Assembly: GCF_011440275.1 (NCBI RefSeq)
Contig: NZ_JAAOIV010000004.1
Span: 1 to 64,000, forward strand
Reading direction: 5' to 3'
Length of the DNA: 64,000 nucleotides
DNA from: Metallococcus carri
GTDB lineage: Bacteria; Actinomycetota; Actinomycetes; Actinomycetales; Dermatophilaceae
Below, one piece after another: positions 1-8,346 of this stretch. The notes below the pieces were generated by a model, which did no database searches, was not told where the DNA came from, and saw nothing but the letters and a program-made list of their open reading frames with translations. Made by a program: the position numbers and the translations under genes. How positions within the stretch are numbered: the first letter of the stretch is position 1; every line of letters begins with the position of its first letter.

Positions 1-526
1 CCCGCTCCAACACCGTGATCGCCTCCACCAGCACCGCACCGGTCAAATCCGGGGCGCCCGAATCAGCGGCAGCACCAGGATCAGCGGGGTCGGCAGCACC
101 GGCAACGGCATCGGCAGCGGTGGCCGTCGTGGCGTCGGTGTCATCACCGGCGTGACACCCATCATCCGGCCGCCCTGCGCCGGTGGGAGAAGCTGCGGCG
201 GCACAGGCCATGCTCAGGCTGGTCTCGTCCAGGGCGGCTAACCGCTCGATCAAGGCGCGCAACTCCGCAGCGGTCGGCGCCGACAACGCCCCATCACATG
301 TCGGGGCGGCCGCAGCGGCGGGTGCCGAGGTGGGCGCCGAGGTGGCCTCCGACACGACATCCGCCGCGCCGTCCGACATGGCGGCCGGCGTAGTGGCGGA
401 GACCGGGTCGCCGACGTGACCGGCGTGGATGTCGGAGGCGTTGTTGGTGTTGTTCGAGCGCGCACTGTCCGCGCCGGCGGCCGGGTCCGGCCCTGACGTG
501 GGGGTGTTGTCGCGTGCTTCGAACAT
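1..526 (-). CDS. DUF222/HNH endonuclease family protein, N-terminal part (runs off left edge)
   Basis: An open frame on the minus strand starts with ATG at 526-524 and stays open to the window edge, giving about 175 residues. The first ~80 residues are a low-complexity Ala/Ser/Thr/Asp-rich leader. Next comes LSAPTAAELRALIERLAAL and, near the edge, DLTGAVLVEAITVLERG, the helical start typical of DUF222 proteins that carry a C-terminal HNH nuclease. The nuclease part lies outside the window. TAGAAT (538-533) ends 6 nt before the ATG, the same arrangement as in the complete DUF222-HNH gene at 34176, which supports this start and a leaderless transcript. Family assignment is by resemblance to that second gene; exact function is unknown. 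Confidence 0.62.
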   Translation of the reverse strand, partial: MFEARDNTPTSGPDPAAGADSARSNNTNNASDIHAGHVGDPVSATTPAAMSDGAADVVSEATSAPTSAPAAAAAPTCDGALSAPTAAELRALIERLAALDETSLSMACAAAASPTGAGRPDDGCHAGDDTDATTATAADAVAGAADPADPGAAADSGAPDLTGAVLVEAITVLER

Positions 527-710
527 GTTTCTATTCTAGCTGCCCGGTGTGACATTGTCAGCGTTTTTCACAGGGTTTATTTACGCTGAGAGCGAACATT
601 CGAGGCTGTCAGTGGTGCCGGTTAGCGTGGTCCCGTGTGTGCTTCTTGACGGCCGCCACCGGCACCCAATTCCGGAACGACAGAACCTCCGCCCGAAGGG
701 CCGGGAAGTG
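527..710. other. Intergenic spacer before the repeat array
   Basis: Non-coding by inspection. It holds the TAGAAT promoter element of the leftward DUF222 gene at 533-538. No RNA gene or convincing reading frame was seen; the short open frames here lack codon bias and family motifs. Confidence 0.4.
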
Positions 711-1460
711 GTCGCTATCACCGCCACATTCCTCTACTACGGATGTAGAGCACGCGAGGCGAGCTCACGGCAACCGGATCAGCAGACAGGCAGGCAGGTA
801 GGTAGGTAGGCAGTCCGGCAGGCAAGCACTGAGCTCGCCGACGACGACTGCCGGATCGACCGGCCCAGCAGCCATCCGCTTTGGACCTACACGGCTCGGC
901 GTTCTGGCCCCGCCCTCGGGAGTCGCCACTGCGGCGGGCGGGCGGACGAGGTGGCAGGAGCACGACGAGAGGGGTCGCTATTACCGCCGGATTCCTCTAC
1001 TACGGGTGTAGCGAACGCGAGGCGATCTCACGGCAGCCGGATCGGCAGGCAGTCCGGCGGCCAGGCACCGAGGCTGCCGACGACGACTGCCGGATCGACC
1101 GGCCCAGCAGCCATCCGCTTTGGACCTACACGGCTCGGCGTTCTGGCCCCTCCTCCCGGGAGTCGCCACTGCGGCGGGCGGCCGGACAAGGTGGCGGGGG
1201 CACGACGCAAACTCGTCGCTATAACCGCCACATTTCTCTACTACGGATGTAGGGCACGAGAGGCCATCGCCAGTCGACCAAAACTCGCCGCTCGGCCGGT
1301 GGTTGGTGCCCGCTCGGGCGACGACAACTCGCCGCTCGATAACTCGCGGGGAACGAGAAGTCGGCGAAGGAGAGGCCGACGCAACACGAAACAGTCACAC
1401 CCGAGAATGTGGTCGCGATAACCGCCGGATCCCTCTACTACGGACGTAAAAGCGGCAGGC
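711..1460. repeat. Tandem array of four diverged units sharing a ~38-bp hairpin core
   Basis: Four copies of a core (GTCGCTATnACCGCC, about 10 variable bases, CTCTACTACGGATGTAG) start at 711, 974, 1215 and 1412, so the units are about 263, 241 and 197 bp long plus a truncated fourth. The first core contains a perfect hairpin CTCTAC-TACGGAT-GTAGAG (732-750); later copies keep a 3-4 bp stem. Between cores, units 1 and 2 share a 75-bp exact block (837-911 and 1076-1150) and further similar sequence. Unit 1 also has a small tandem GGTA/GGCA run near 786-811. No credible protein is encoded. Function unknown: structured RNA, binding-site array, or decayed mobile repeat are all possible. Confidence 0.75.
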
Positions 1461-1538
1461 GATGACGACGGCATACCTGAGGAATCCGCAGACAGCCGCC
1501 AGCCCCGCCGGGGTGACGTACGACGTGCGGTCTCGGGC

Positions 1539-2213
1539 TCAGTCGGTGAGGTCGTCGACCGCGTCGCCGACCTCGTCGGCCATGGCGGAGGCCTGCTTGC
1601 GGTGGCGCCACCACTCGATCAGCATCGGCACGATCGACAGGAAGACGATCACGAGGATCGCGATGTCGATGTTCTTGCCGAGGCCGGGGAAGGCCTTGCC
1701 GAGCGAGGCGCCGAGCGCGACGACGAGGGCGACCCAGAGCACGGCGCCGACCGCCGACCAGGTGAAGAACCGCTTGCGATCCATCCGCGAGACGCCCGCG
1801 ACGATGGTGATGAACGTACGCACAACCGGCACGAACCGCCCGATGACCAGCGCCTTGTTGCCGTGCTTGTCGAAGAACGCCGACGTCTGTTCGAAGTACT
1901 TCTTCTTGAGGATCCGGCCGTCCCGCTCATAAAGGGGAGCACCGACGGCCCGGCCGATCTCGTAACCGACCACATTGCCGGCGAAGGCCGCCACGATCAG
2001 CGCCGGCACCGACACGAACAGCGGCACGTCGAACCCGGTGTCGGTCACCGAGAACAGCCCGATCGCGAACAGCAACGAGTCGCCAGGCAGGAACGGGAAG
2101 AACAAGCCACACTCGATGAAGACGATCGCGAGCGACACCCAGAAGAACGCACCCCCGAACTGGGCGAGCAGTTGGTTGGGGTCCATGAACCACGGGCCGA
2201 GGGAGTGCATCAC
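1539..2213 (-). CDS. DedA family membrane protein (VTT domain)
   Basis: A 224-residue integral membrane protein. Family marks are FLPGDSLL (residues 41-48), the G-N-x-x-G-Y-x-x-G-R segment (79-88) and GRFVPVVRTF followed by an Ala-Gly (125-140), the Arg-containing re-entrant motif of DedA/SNARE-associated proteins. About five hydrophobic segments are visible. Known relatives take part in undecaprenyl-phosphate or phospholipid flipping and envelope homeostasis; the substrate here cannot be read from sequence. It is transcribed alone on the minus strand, between the repeat array and the DinB gene. The first of two adjacent Met codons was used; Met at 2210 or 2183 are alternatives. Confidence 0.9.
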   Translation of the reverse strand: MMHSLGPWFMDPNQLLAQFGGAFFWVSLAIVFIECGLFFPFLPGDSLLFAIGLFSVTDTGFDVPLFVSVPALIVAAFAGNVVGYEIGRAVGAPLYERDGRILKKKYFEQTSAFFDKHGNKALVIGRFVPVVRTFITIVAGVSRMDRKRFFTWSAVGAVLWVALVVALGASLGKAFPGLGKNIDIAILVIVFLSIVPMLIEWWRHRKQASAMADEVGDAVDDLTD

Positions 2214-2280
2214 GGCGCCAGCGTAAGTGAGCCGGCTGTGAGCGCGCTGGGCGTATGCCGAGCGTCGCGAGCCTCGCGCT

Positions 2281-2871
2281 CTAGGCCCGGTCAGGTGCCC
2301 AGGGCTTGAGCCAGTCGGTTTCGGGCCAGCCCTCCAGGCCGGCCTTGAGCTCGTACATCGTTGCGCCGTCGATGGATTCGCGGATGATGTCGGCGTGGCC
2401 GGCGTGCCGGGCGACCTCCTCGACCAGGTGCAGCAGCACCCAGCGCACCTGCCAGGTCTGGGTGTCCTTGGGCCACCACGGGGCGTCCGAGGGCACCGGC
2501 ACCTCCGTTGTCATGTCGACCCGGCCGCAGACGTCGGTGACGCGCTGCTGCAGCTGTTGCACGGAGGCGTCCAACTCGGCGAGCGACTCGGTCGGGTTCC
2601 ACTCGGCGGCATACTGCGCCGCAGCCTCGTCAGCGCTGGCGATTTTCGTCGGCTCGCCCGGCGCGGCCTCGACGCGGTCCAGCCAGGAGTTCGACGCGTT
2701 CGTCACGTGGTTGACCAGCGCGGCGATCGACAGGGTGCTCTTTGTCGGAGTCGCGTGCGCCTGCTCCTCGGTGAGGCCGTAGGCCGCGCCGCGGATGCCG
2801 TCGAGCTGCTGATTGATGTAGGCGCCGAGCAGCTCGGGCTCGGTGGTGAGAGAGGGGACGTGTGCGGGCAT
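2281..2871 (-). CDS. DinB-like / DUF664 four-helix metalloprotein
   Basis: A 196-residue protein with the DinB pattern: the NHVTNASNSW segment near the middle and HLVEEVARHAGHADIIRE near the C terminus supply the three histidines usually used to bind a metal ion. Members include thiol-dependent transferases (mycothiol- or bacillithiol-linked), but most are uncharacterised. The ATG at 2871 (MPAHVPSL) was chosen because the family domain begins immediately after it; the frame stays open upstream into the WYL gene on the other strand, which is a shadow. It is divergent from the WYL regulator at 2962 with a 90-bp shared promoter region, so that regulator probably controls it. Confidence 0.85.
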   Translation of the reverse strand: MPAHVPSLTTEPELLGAYINQQLDGIRGAAYGLTEEQAHATPTKSTLSIAALVNHVTNASNSWLDRVEAAPGEPTKIASADEAAAQYAAEWNPTESLAELDASVQQLQQRVTDVCGRVDMTTEVPVPSDAPWWPKDTQTWQVRWVLLHLVEEVARHAGHADIIRESIDGATMYELKAGLEGWPETDWLKPWAPDRA

Positions 2872-2961
2872 GGTCTGCGCTCCTTGGGTTTCGGTGGTGA
2901 TCACCATGCTGTCGACGAAATAGGACAGTTCCTGTCCGCTGGGTGCCGCATGCTGGAGGAC

Positions 2962-3918
2962 ATGAGCGAAACGACGGCCCGCGTGCTGCAACTGCTCGGC
3001 TTGCTGCAGTCGCGCCCGGTGTGGAGCGGGACCGACCTGGCCGAGCGGCTCGGTGTGACCACGAGGTCCGTGCGACGCGATGTCGACCGTTTGCGCGAAC
3101 TCGGCTACCCGGTCGAGGCCGAGCGTGGCGTCGCCGGTGGCTACCGGCTCGGGGCGGGTCGAGCGCTGCCGCCGTTGCTGCTCGACCAGGACGAGGCCGT
3201 CGCCGTCGCCGTCTGCCTGCGGCTGGCCGCGACGGGCACGGTCGCGGGCATCGGCGAGGCCGCCGTGCGCACCCTCGGCAAGCTCGACCAGGTGCTGCCT
3301 GCGCGGCTGCGGGCGCAGGTCGCGGCCGTCCAGGAGGCGACGTTCACCCTCGACGCCCGGGGCCCCCAGGTCGATCCGGACGTGCTGCTCGTCCTCGCGC
3401 GAGCCATCCGGGAGACGGTTCAGGTGTCTCTCACGTATGTCGACCGGTCCGGTGCCGAGACCGAGCGCAGGTTGGAGCCCTATCGCCTCGCGGCGACCCG
3501 AAACCGTTGGTATCTGGTCGGTTTCGACCTCGGCCGGGACGACTGGCGGACGCTGCGGCTGGACCGGATGGGCGAGGTGCGGGCGACGACCTTCCGGTTC
3601 CGGCCGCGCAAGACCCCGGACTTGGAGGACTACGTGCGGCGGTCGATCACCCAGTCGCCGTACGACCTGGTCGCGACCCTCGAGGTCGAGGCGAGCGCCG
3701 ACGAGGTGAGCGCACGCATCCCGCCGTCGGTGGGCACCGTCACCGCACTCGCACGCGACCGGGCCCGGCTGGTCGTCGGCGCCGACAACGCCGACGCCAT
3801 GGCCGTGCACCTGATGCGCCTCGACCTGGACTTCCGCGTGCTCGACTGTCCGCCCCTGCAGGCCGCGCTGCGCCGGTATGCCGCCCGCGCGCGTCGGTGC
3901 GCTCGTCCCGTAAGTTGA
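2962..3918 (+). CDS. HTH-WYL transcriptional regulator (YafY/DeoR-like)
   Basis: 318 residues. The N terminus is a winged helix (SGTDLAERLGVTTRSVRRDV, about residues 22-41) followed by the wing GYPVEAERGVAGGYRL. The middle and C-terminal parts match the WYL domain (AIRETVQVSLTYVDRSG, then the conserved P-Y-R-L-A turn and NRWYLVGFD) and a WCX-like end. WYL proteins bind nucleic-acid-type ligands and act as repressors or activators. The ATG at 2962 was chosen; an in-frame ATG four codons upstream (2950) is also possible. The divergent DinB gene is the likely target, and the nitroreductase gene downstream may be cotranscribed. Confidence 0.88.
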   Translation: MSETTARVLQLLGLLQSRPVWSGTDLAERLGVTTRSVRRDVDRLRELGYPVEAERGVAGGYRLGAGRALPPLLLDQDEAVAVAVCLRLAATGTVAGIGEAAVRTLGKLDQVLPARLRAQVAAVQEATFTLDARGPQVDPDVLLVLARAIRETVQVSLTYVDRSGAETERRLEPYRLAATRNRWYLVGFDLGRDDWRTLRLDRMGEVRATTFRFRPRKTPDLEDYVRRSITQSPYDLVATLEVEASADEVSARIPPSVGTVTALARDRARLVVGADNADAMAVHLMRLDLDFRVLDCPPLQAALRRYAARARRCARPVS

Positions 3919-3923
3919 CCGAT

Positions 3924-4457
3924 GTGGAGGACGCCGGGCTGCTGCCGTTGATCAGGTCGCGCGTGAGCCCACTGGCGTTCGACCCGGCGCACGACCTCGA
4001 CCCGGCGACGGTGCAGAGCCTGCTGGAGGCCGCCCGGTGGGCGCCGTCGGCCGGCAACTCCCAACCCTGGGCGTTCCACCTCTGGCCGAGGGGCAGCGCC
4101 GGCCACCGGATGGTCATCGACCGGCTCGCCCCGAGCAGCGCGCGCTGGGCCCCGGCCGCGTCCGCGCTGGTCGTCAACCTCGCGCACGTCGAGGTGGAGG
4201 ACAGCGGGATGGAGTTCTCCGAGTTCGCCGACTACGACCTGGGTCAGGCGGTGGCTCACATGATCCTGCACGCTCACTCGATCGGCTTGTCCTGCAGGCA
4301 GTTTCGCGCTTTCGACCTGGCAGCACTCGAGCAGGATCTGCAGGTCGCGCCCGGTTGGCGGATCCGCACGCTGACCGCCATCGGCCGTGCCGCCGGCGAG
4401 ACACCCCGCACACCGCGGCGCGACGTGGCCGAGGTCGCAGCCGACGGGGTGCGATGA
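3924..4457 (+). CDS. Nitroreductase family flavoprotein
   Basis: 177 residues from the GTG at 3924. ARWAPSAGNSQPW (about 37-49) is the FMN phosphate-binding motif of the nitroreductase fold. A second family landmark is DYDLGQAVAHMILHAHSIGL, the helix at the dimer and flavin interface. These enzymes reduce nitro groups, quinones or enones with NAD(P)H; the natural substrate is not readable. The TTG at 3915 overlaps the WYL stop codon and is an alternative start giving translational coupling. The last bases overlap the ATG of the methyltransferase gene at 4454 (ATGA type), so WYL, nitroreductase and methyltransferase look like one operon. Confidence 0.82.
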   Translation: MEDAGLLPLIRSRVSPLAFDPAHDLDPATVQSLLEAARWAPSAGNSQPWAFHLWPRGSAGHRMVIDRLAPSSARWAPAASALVVNLAHVEVEDSGMEFSEFADYDLGQAVAHMILHAHSIGLSCRQFRAFDLAALEQDLQVAPGWRIRTLTAIGRAAGETPRTPRRDVAEVAADGVR

Positions 4458-5068
4458 CCGAGGTGGGTGTCGGGCCCTGGGAGGGGGAGTGGCCCACGGA
4501 CGAGCGCTTTGACCCGGAGCTGTTGCGCGACGGAGACCGCCGCAATGTGGCTGACCGCTACCGCTATTGGCGAATGTCGGCCATCGTTGCCGACCTCGAC
4601 GATCACCGACATGACTTCCATGTCGCGGTGGAGAACTGGGGTCACGACTTCAACATCGGCTCCGTCATACGGACCGCGAATGCGTTCAACGCCAAGGCTT
4701 TTCACATCGTCGGCAAGCGCCGGTGGAATCGGCGTGGCGCGATGGTCACCGATCGCTACCAGCACGAGTTCCACCACCCGCGCGTCGAGGATCTCGTGGA
4801 GTGGGCCGCCGCCGAGGGCCTCGTGCTGGTCGGCGTGGACAACCTGCCCGGGTCGCTGCCGATCGAGACCTACGACCTGCCGCGGCGATGCGTGCTGGTC
4901 TTCGGCCAGGAGGGCCCCGGCCTCAGCGAGCCGATGCGGGCGGCGTGTGAGGTGGTGCTGCACATCGAGCAGTTCGGCTCCACCCGGTCGATCAACGCCG
5001 GCGCCGCGGCGGCGATCGCGATGCACGCCTGGGTGCGCCGTCACGTCTTCGGGCAACCGGCGACGTAG
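4454..5068 (+). CDS. SpoU/TrmH family RNA 2'-O-methyltransferase
   Basis: 204 residues with the three SPOUT signatures: NIGSVIRTANAFNA (67-80), FGQEGPGLS (150-158) and IEQFGSTRSINAGAAAAIAM (171-190), which form the knotted SAM site. No N-terminal L30e-like substrate domain is present, so it resembles the short TrmH/TrmL-type enzymes that methylate tRNA or rRNA ribose; the target base is unknown. The ATG overlaps the nitroreductase stop by 4 bp. Confidence 0.9.
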   Translation: MTEVGVGPWEGEWPTDERFDPELLRDGDRRNVADRYRYWRMSAIVADLDDHRHDFHVAVENWGHDFNIGSVIRTANAFNAKAFHIVGKRRWNRRGAMVTDRYQHEFHHPRVEDLVEWAAAEGLVLVGVDNLPGSLPIETYDLPRRCVLVFGQEGPGLSEPMRAACEVVLHIEQFGSTRSINAGAAAAIAMHAWVRRHVFGQPAT

Positions 5069-5078
5069 GTTGACGGTT

Positions 5079-5399
5079 ATGGACGGAATGACCCTGCGTG
5101 CACCCGCCGACGTGCAGACCGCACCGATCGTTGCCCTCGGGCTGGTCGGCGGCTACCTCGTCGCCCGTGAGACCGGCATTCGCCCGCTCGGCGGCGTGCT
5201 GCTCGCCGGTTGCGGTGCCTTCGCCGCCCGCAGCTGGTATGCCAAGAACGGCCCCGGCATCGCGGGCGCGCTCGGGGCGGCATACCTGGGTGCCTTCGGA
5301 GCCAGCCACCCGCTCGCCAAGAAGATCGGCGCCTGGCCCTCGGTCGCCGCGGTGACCGCCCTCGCCGCAGGCGCGGCATACGCCAGCGATCGGTCGTAA
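5079..5399 (+). CDS. Small conserved membrane protein, function unknown
   Basis: 106 residues, starting at the ATG 10 bp after the methyltransferase stop. The sequence is Ala/Gly-rich with three to four hydrophobic stretches (TAPIVALGLVGGYLVA; GGVLLAGCGAFAA; GIAGALGAAYLGAFGA; SVAAVTALAAGAAYA) separated by short basic loops, so it is a small polytopic membrane protein. No family motif recognised. It probably shares the operon with the genes on either side (6 bp to the next). Confidence 0.7.
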   Translation: MDGMTLRAPADVQTAPIVALGLVGGYLVARETGIRPLGGVLLAGCGAFAARSWYAKNGPGIAGALGAAYLGAFGASHPLAKKIGAWPSVAAVTALAAGAAYASDRS

Positions 5400-5405
5400 C
5401 CAGAA

Positions 5406-5750
5406 GTGAGCAAGTTCTTCGTGCTCATCGCCTTCGAGCCCAATGCGTGGAACGACGCATCCGCGGAACAACGCGCCGCCTGGCACCAGGACCACGTCGA
5501 CTTCCACCGCGCTCTGGGCGACCGGATCCTGTCCGGCGAGGCGCTCGCGGACGCCTCGACCGCGCGGACCGTGCGCTTGCAGGACGGCGAGCCGCGAGTG
5601 ACGGCCGGGCCGTTCGCCGAGACGACCGAGATGATCGGCGGCTACTACCTGCTCGAGGCGGTCAGCCAGCAGCAGGTGCTCGGCTGGTGCGAGATGCTGC
5701 CGAGCTGCTACTCCCTCGAGGTGCGACCGGTCGTGGAGGTCGAGGTTTAG
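5406..5750 (+). CDS. YCII-related (DGPF-type) protein
   Basis: 114 residues from GTG at 5406. The single-domain ferredoxin-like fold of the YCII/DGPF family is suggested by KFFVLIAFEP at the start, the HQDHVDFHRAL helix with its histidine pair, RVTAGPFAETTEMIGGYYLLE (the G-P-F-A-E-T-x-E-x-I-G-G-Y hallmark) and a short C-terminal strand. Relatives are often found near ECF sigma factors; none is present here. Biochemical role unknown. Confidence 0.8.
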   Translation: MSKFFVLIAFEPNAWNDASAEQRAAWHQDHVDFHRALGDRILSGEALADASTARTVRLQDGEPRVTAGPFAETTEMIGGYYLLEAVSQQQVLGWCEMLPSCYSLEVRPVVEVEV

Positions 5751-5858
5751 GCGGCGTTGACGGTATGCCGGGAGCCCGAACGGGCCCATCTGCGCCGCAA
5801 GCTCAATGAACTGGAAGGATGAGCCCAACGGCACCGAAGCGTCGAAACGGAGTTCACC

Positions 5859-6887
5859 ATGCCGATCGCAACCCCCGAGGTCTACGCCGACATGCTCGAC
5901 CGGGCCAAGAAGGGCTCGTTCGCCTACCCGGCGATCAACGTCAGCAGCAGCCAGACCCTCAACGCCGCCATCCGTGGCTTCGCCGAGGCGGGCAGTGACG
6001 GGATCGTCCAGGTGTCCACCGGCGGCGCGGAATATCTGTCGGGGCCGACCGTCAAGGACATGGTCGCCGGTTCGCTGGCGCTCGCGGCCTACGCGCACGA
6101 GGTCGCAAAGAACTATGACGTCAATATCGCGCTGCACACCGACCACTGCCCCAAGGACAAGCTGGACGGCTTCGTCCGGCCGCTGCTGCAGGCCTCGACC
6201 GAGCGGGTGAAGAACGGCGGCCTGCCCTACTTCCAGTCGCACATGTGGGACGGCTCGGCGGTGCCGCTGGAGGAGAACCTCACGATCGCCAAGGAGCTGC
6301 TCGACCTGTGCGCGGCCGCCAAGGTGATCCTCGAGATCGAGGTCGGCGTCGTCGGTGGTGAGGAGGACGGCGTCGCCAACGAGATCAACGACAAGCTCTA
6401 CTCCACCCCCGAGGACGCCATCGCGACCGCCAAGGCGCTCGGCACCGGTGAGAACGGCTACTACATGACCGCGCTCACCTTCGGCAATGTGCACGGCGTC
6501 TACAAGCCGGGCAACGTCAAGCTGCGCCCCGAGGTGCTGAAGAACGCCCAGGACGCGGTGCACAAGGAGTTCAAGACCGACGACGACAAGCCCTTCCACC
6601 TGGTCTTCCACGGCGGCTCGGGCTCGACCGCCGAGGAGATCAAGGCGGCCGTCTCCTACGGCGTCGTGAAGATGAACGTCGACACCGACACCCAGTACGC
6701 CTTCACCCGCCCGGTCGCCGGATGGATGCTGTCCAACTACGACGGCGTGCTGAAGATCGACGGCGAGGTCGGCGACAAGAAGAAGTACGACCCGCGCGCC
6801 TGGGGCAAGGAAGCCGAGGCCGGTATGGCGGCCCGTGTGGTCGAGGCGTGCGAGCACCTCGGCTCGGCGGGTCGGTCCGGCAAGTGA
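5859..6887 (+). CDS. fba: Class II fructose-bisphosphate aldolase
   Basis: 342 residues, normal length for class IIA aldolases. It cleaves fructose-1,6-bisphosphate to dihydroxyacetone phosphate and glyceraldehyde-3-phosphate in glycolysis and gluconeogenesis. Visible marks: HTDHC (93-97) with the catalytic Asp and a zinc-binding His, the EIEVGVVGGEEDGV segment (159-172), HGGSGS (251-256) for phosphate binding and NVDTDTQ (273-279). The ATG follows a GGAG motif 8 bp upstream (AACGGAGTTCACC). It has its own 108-bp upstream region and overlaps the DUF3151 gene by 4 bp downstream, a common actinobacterial arrangement. Confidence 0.97.
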   Translation: MPIATPEVYADMLDRAKKGSFAYPAINVSSSQTLNAAIRGFAEAGSDGIVQVSTGGAEYLSGPTVKDMVAGSLALAAYAHEVAKNYDVNIALHTDHCPKDKLDGFVRPLLQASTERVKNGGLPYFQSHMWDGSAVPLEENLTIAKELLDLCAAAKVILEIEVGVVGGEEDGVANEINDKLYSTPEDAIATAKALGTGENGYYMTALTFGNVHGVYKPGNVKLRPEVLKNAQDAVHKEFKTDDDKPFHLVFHGGSGSTAEEIKAAVSYGVVKMNVDTDTQYAFTRPVAGWMLSNYDGVLKIDGEVGDKKKYDPRAWGKEAEAGMAARVVEACEHLGSAGRSGK

Positions 6888-7291
6888 GCGGCGACAACCT
6901 GCTCGGCATCCCCGAGACCCGGCTGGAGCCGGATCCAGCGGCGGCCGCGCTGGCACGGGGTGTCGCGCCCGCCGACGTGGCGCGCGATCACCCGGCCTCG
7001 TCGCTGGCGTGGGCCACGCTCGCCGAGGACGCGCTGCAGCGCGACGACGCGATCGCGGCATACGCCTATGCCCGCACCGGCTATCACCGGGGCCTGGACG
7101 CACTGCGCCGCGCGGGCTGGCGCGGGCAGGGACCGGTGCCGTGGGAGCACGAGCCCAACCGCGGCTTCCTGCGGGCGCTCGCGGCGTTGTCCAAGGCCGC
7201 CGGTGCGATCGGCGAGACCGACGAACAGCGCCGGTGCGCCGACTTCCTGCGCGACTCTTCGGCGACCGGGGCGCGCGAGCTCGGCCTCTAG
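6884..7291 (+). CDS. DUF3151 family protein
   Basis: 135 residues from a GTG that overlaps the aldolase stop (GTGA), so it is translationally coupled to fba. It shows the DUF3151 features: LLGIPETRLEPDPA at the start, HPASSLAWATLAEDAL, YAYARTGYHRGLDALRRAGWRGQGPVPWEHEPNRGFLRAL, rich in Ala and Arg and probably all helical. The fba-DUF3151 pairing is conserved in actinobacteria, but the protein's function is not known. Its 3' end overlaps by 4 bp the convergent DUF2332 gene. Confidence 0.88.
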   Translation: MSGDNLLGIPETRLEPDPAAAALARGVAPADVARDHPASSLAWATLAEDALQRDDAIAAYAYARTGYHRGLDALRRAGWRGQGPVPWEHEPNRGFLRALAALSKAAGAIGETDEQRRCADFLRDSSATGARELGL

Positions 7292-8346
7292 TCGAGCGCC
7301 AGCCAGGCGCCGTGCGACTGGCAGGTGCCCAGCGTGACCGGCGTGAGTGCAGAGCCGTCGCGCCAACGGTGCAGCCCGAGCACGGTCTCGGCCGTGCCCT
7401 GGGGGAGGTCCGACGGCAGGCCGGGCACGCACGACGGCGGCTCAGCGCTGACATAGCTCACCGCACCGGGCGCGGCACCGATGGCCGTGAGCACCGCGGC
7501 CCGCTGGTCGGGAGCGACATAGGTCAACGCCCACGACGAGAACACCACCAGGTGGGTGGTTGCGTCGGCGAGATCGCGTATGACGTCCGGCAGGTCCGCG
7601 ACCATGTCGCCTCGGTCGACCCGCGGCGGATCGGTCCGCAGCAACTCGACCGCGGCGTCAAAGCGCTCGACCCGCCCCGGCACCTCGGGCCACAGGCAGG
7701 CGCGCAACCACGCCAGCCGGTCGACGTCGTCGAGCGAGATCGGGTCGCGGTCGAGTCCGCGGCGGTCGACGATCGGTGGGAAGTCGAGGCTGGAAACCGT
7801 TGTCGCAGAACGGTCTTCGCCGAAGCAGTCGACCGGCGAGTCCTCCGGACCCACGGCGACTCCCGATGACAGCCGCACGCGATAGCGGTCGACTCCGAGC
7901 AGCAACCCGGCACTCGCGCCGACCTCGAGCAGCGTGATCGGCTGATCGGGCCGGTCGCAGGTCGCCGCGTGCAACAAGGCCGCGAGATAGGTCGCCCGGT
8001 TGACCTCGTTGGTCTGCGTCGTGCGCGTCGCGATCGTATGCCGCAGCTCGTCCGCGTGGTCCAGGGCCGTCTGCCGCACCGTGGCCCATGGGTCACCCTG
8101 CGGCGGGGTAGCGGCGACCGACGGAAACCATTGCGCCGCAGGCAGATCCGGGTTGCGCAGCACCAGGTCGTGCACCGCGGCAAGGAAGAGGACCGGCCGC
8201 GCCTGACCGGGCTGCGCCGACGACATCAGCCCCAGCACGTCGGGATCGTCGGCGGCGCCGCGGCAGATCGCGGCATACAGCGGCAGGTCGTGACCGGCGG
8301 CGAACTCCAGGAAGTATCGCCGGACGCGGTCCAGCCGATCGCTCAT
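7288..8346 (-). CDS. DUF2332 family protein (methyltransferase-like)
   Basis: 352 residues. Family landmarks include RYFLEFAAGHDLPLYAAICRG near the start, TNEVNRATYLAALLHAA, LLEVGASAGLLLGVDRY (a SAM-binding-like glycine turn after an acidic residue) and TTHLVVFSSWALTYV, where a Rossmann methyltransferase would place its fourth and fifth strands. I infer a methyltransferase-like fold; no substrate is known. The ATG at 8346 overlaps the stop of the upstream quinone reductase gene (ATGA), so both are cotranscribed on the minus strand. Confidence 0.8.
   Translation of the reverse strand: MSDRLDRVRRYFLEFAAGHDLPLYAAICRGAADDPDVLGLMSSAQPGQARPVLFLAAVHDLVLRNPDLPAAQWFPSVAATPPQGDPWATVRQTALDHADELRHTIATRTTQTNEVNRATYLAALLHAATCDRPDQPITLLEVGASAGLLLGVDRYRVRLSSGVAVGPEDSPVDCFGEDRSATTVSSLDFPPIVDRRGLDRDPISLDDVDRLAWLRACLWPEVPGRVERFDAAVELLRTDPPRVDRGDMVADLPDVIRDLADATTHLVVFSSWALTYVAPDQRAAVLTAIGAAPGAVSYVSAEPPSCVPGLPSDLPQGTAETVLGLHRWRDGSALTPVTLGTCQSHGAWLALD

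Noticed and set aside
732-750. BlaI/CopY operator in the array core
   Set aside because: TACGGATGTA differs from the TACAnnTGTA box at a key position and there is no BlaI/CopY-type gene in the window.
711-1460. CRISPR array
   Set aside because: The repeat cores are too few, the spacing (197-263 bp) is far too long, and no cas genes are nearby.
4992-7454. 820-codon open frame opposite fba
   Set aside because: No family pattern, and it covers the aldolase gene antiparallel; shadow frame.
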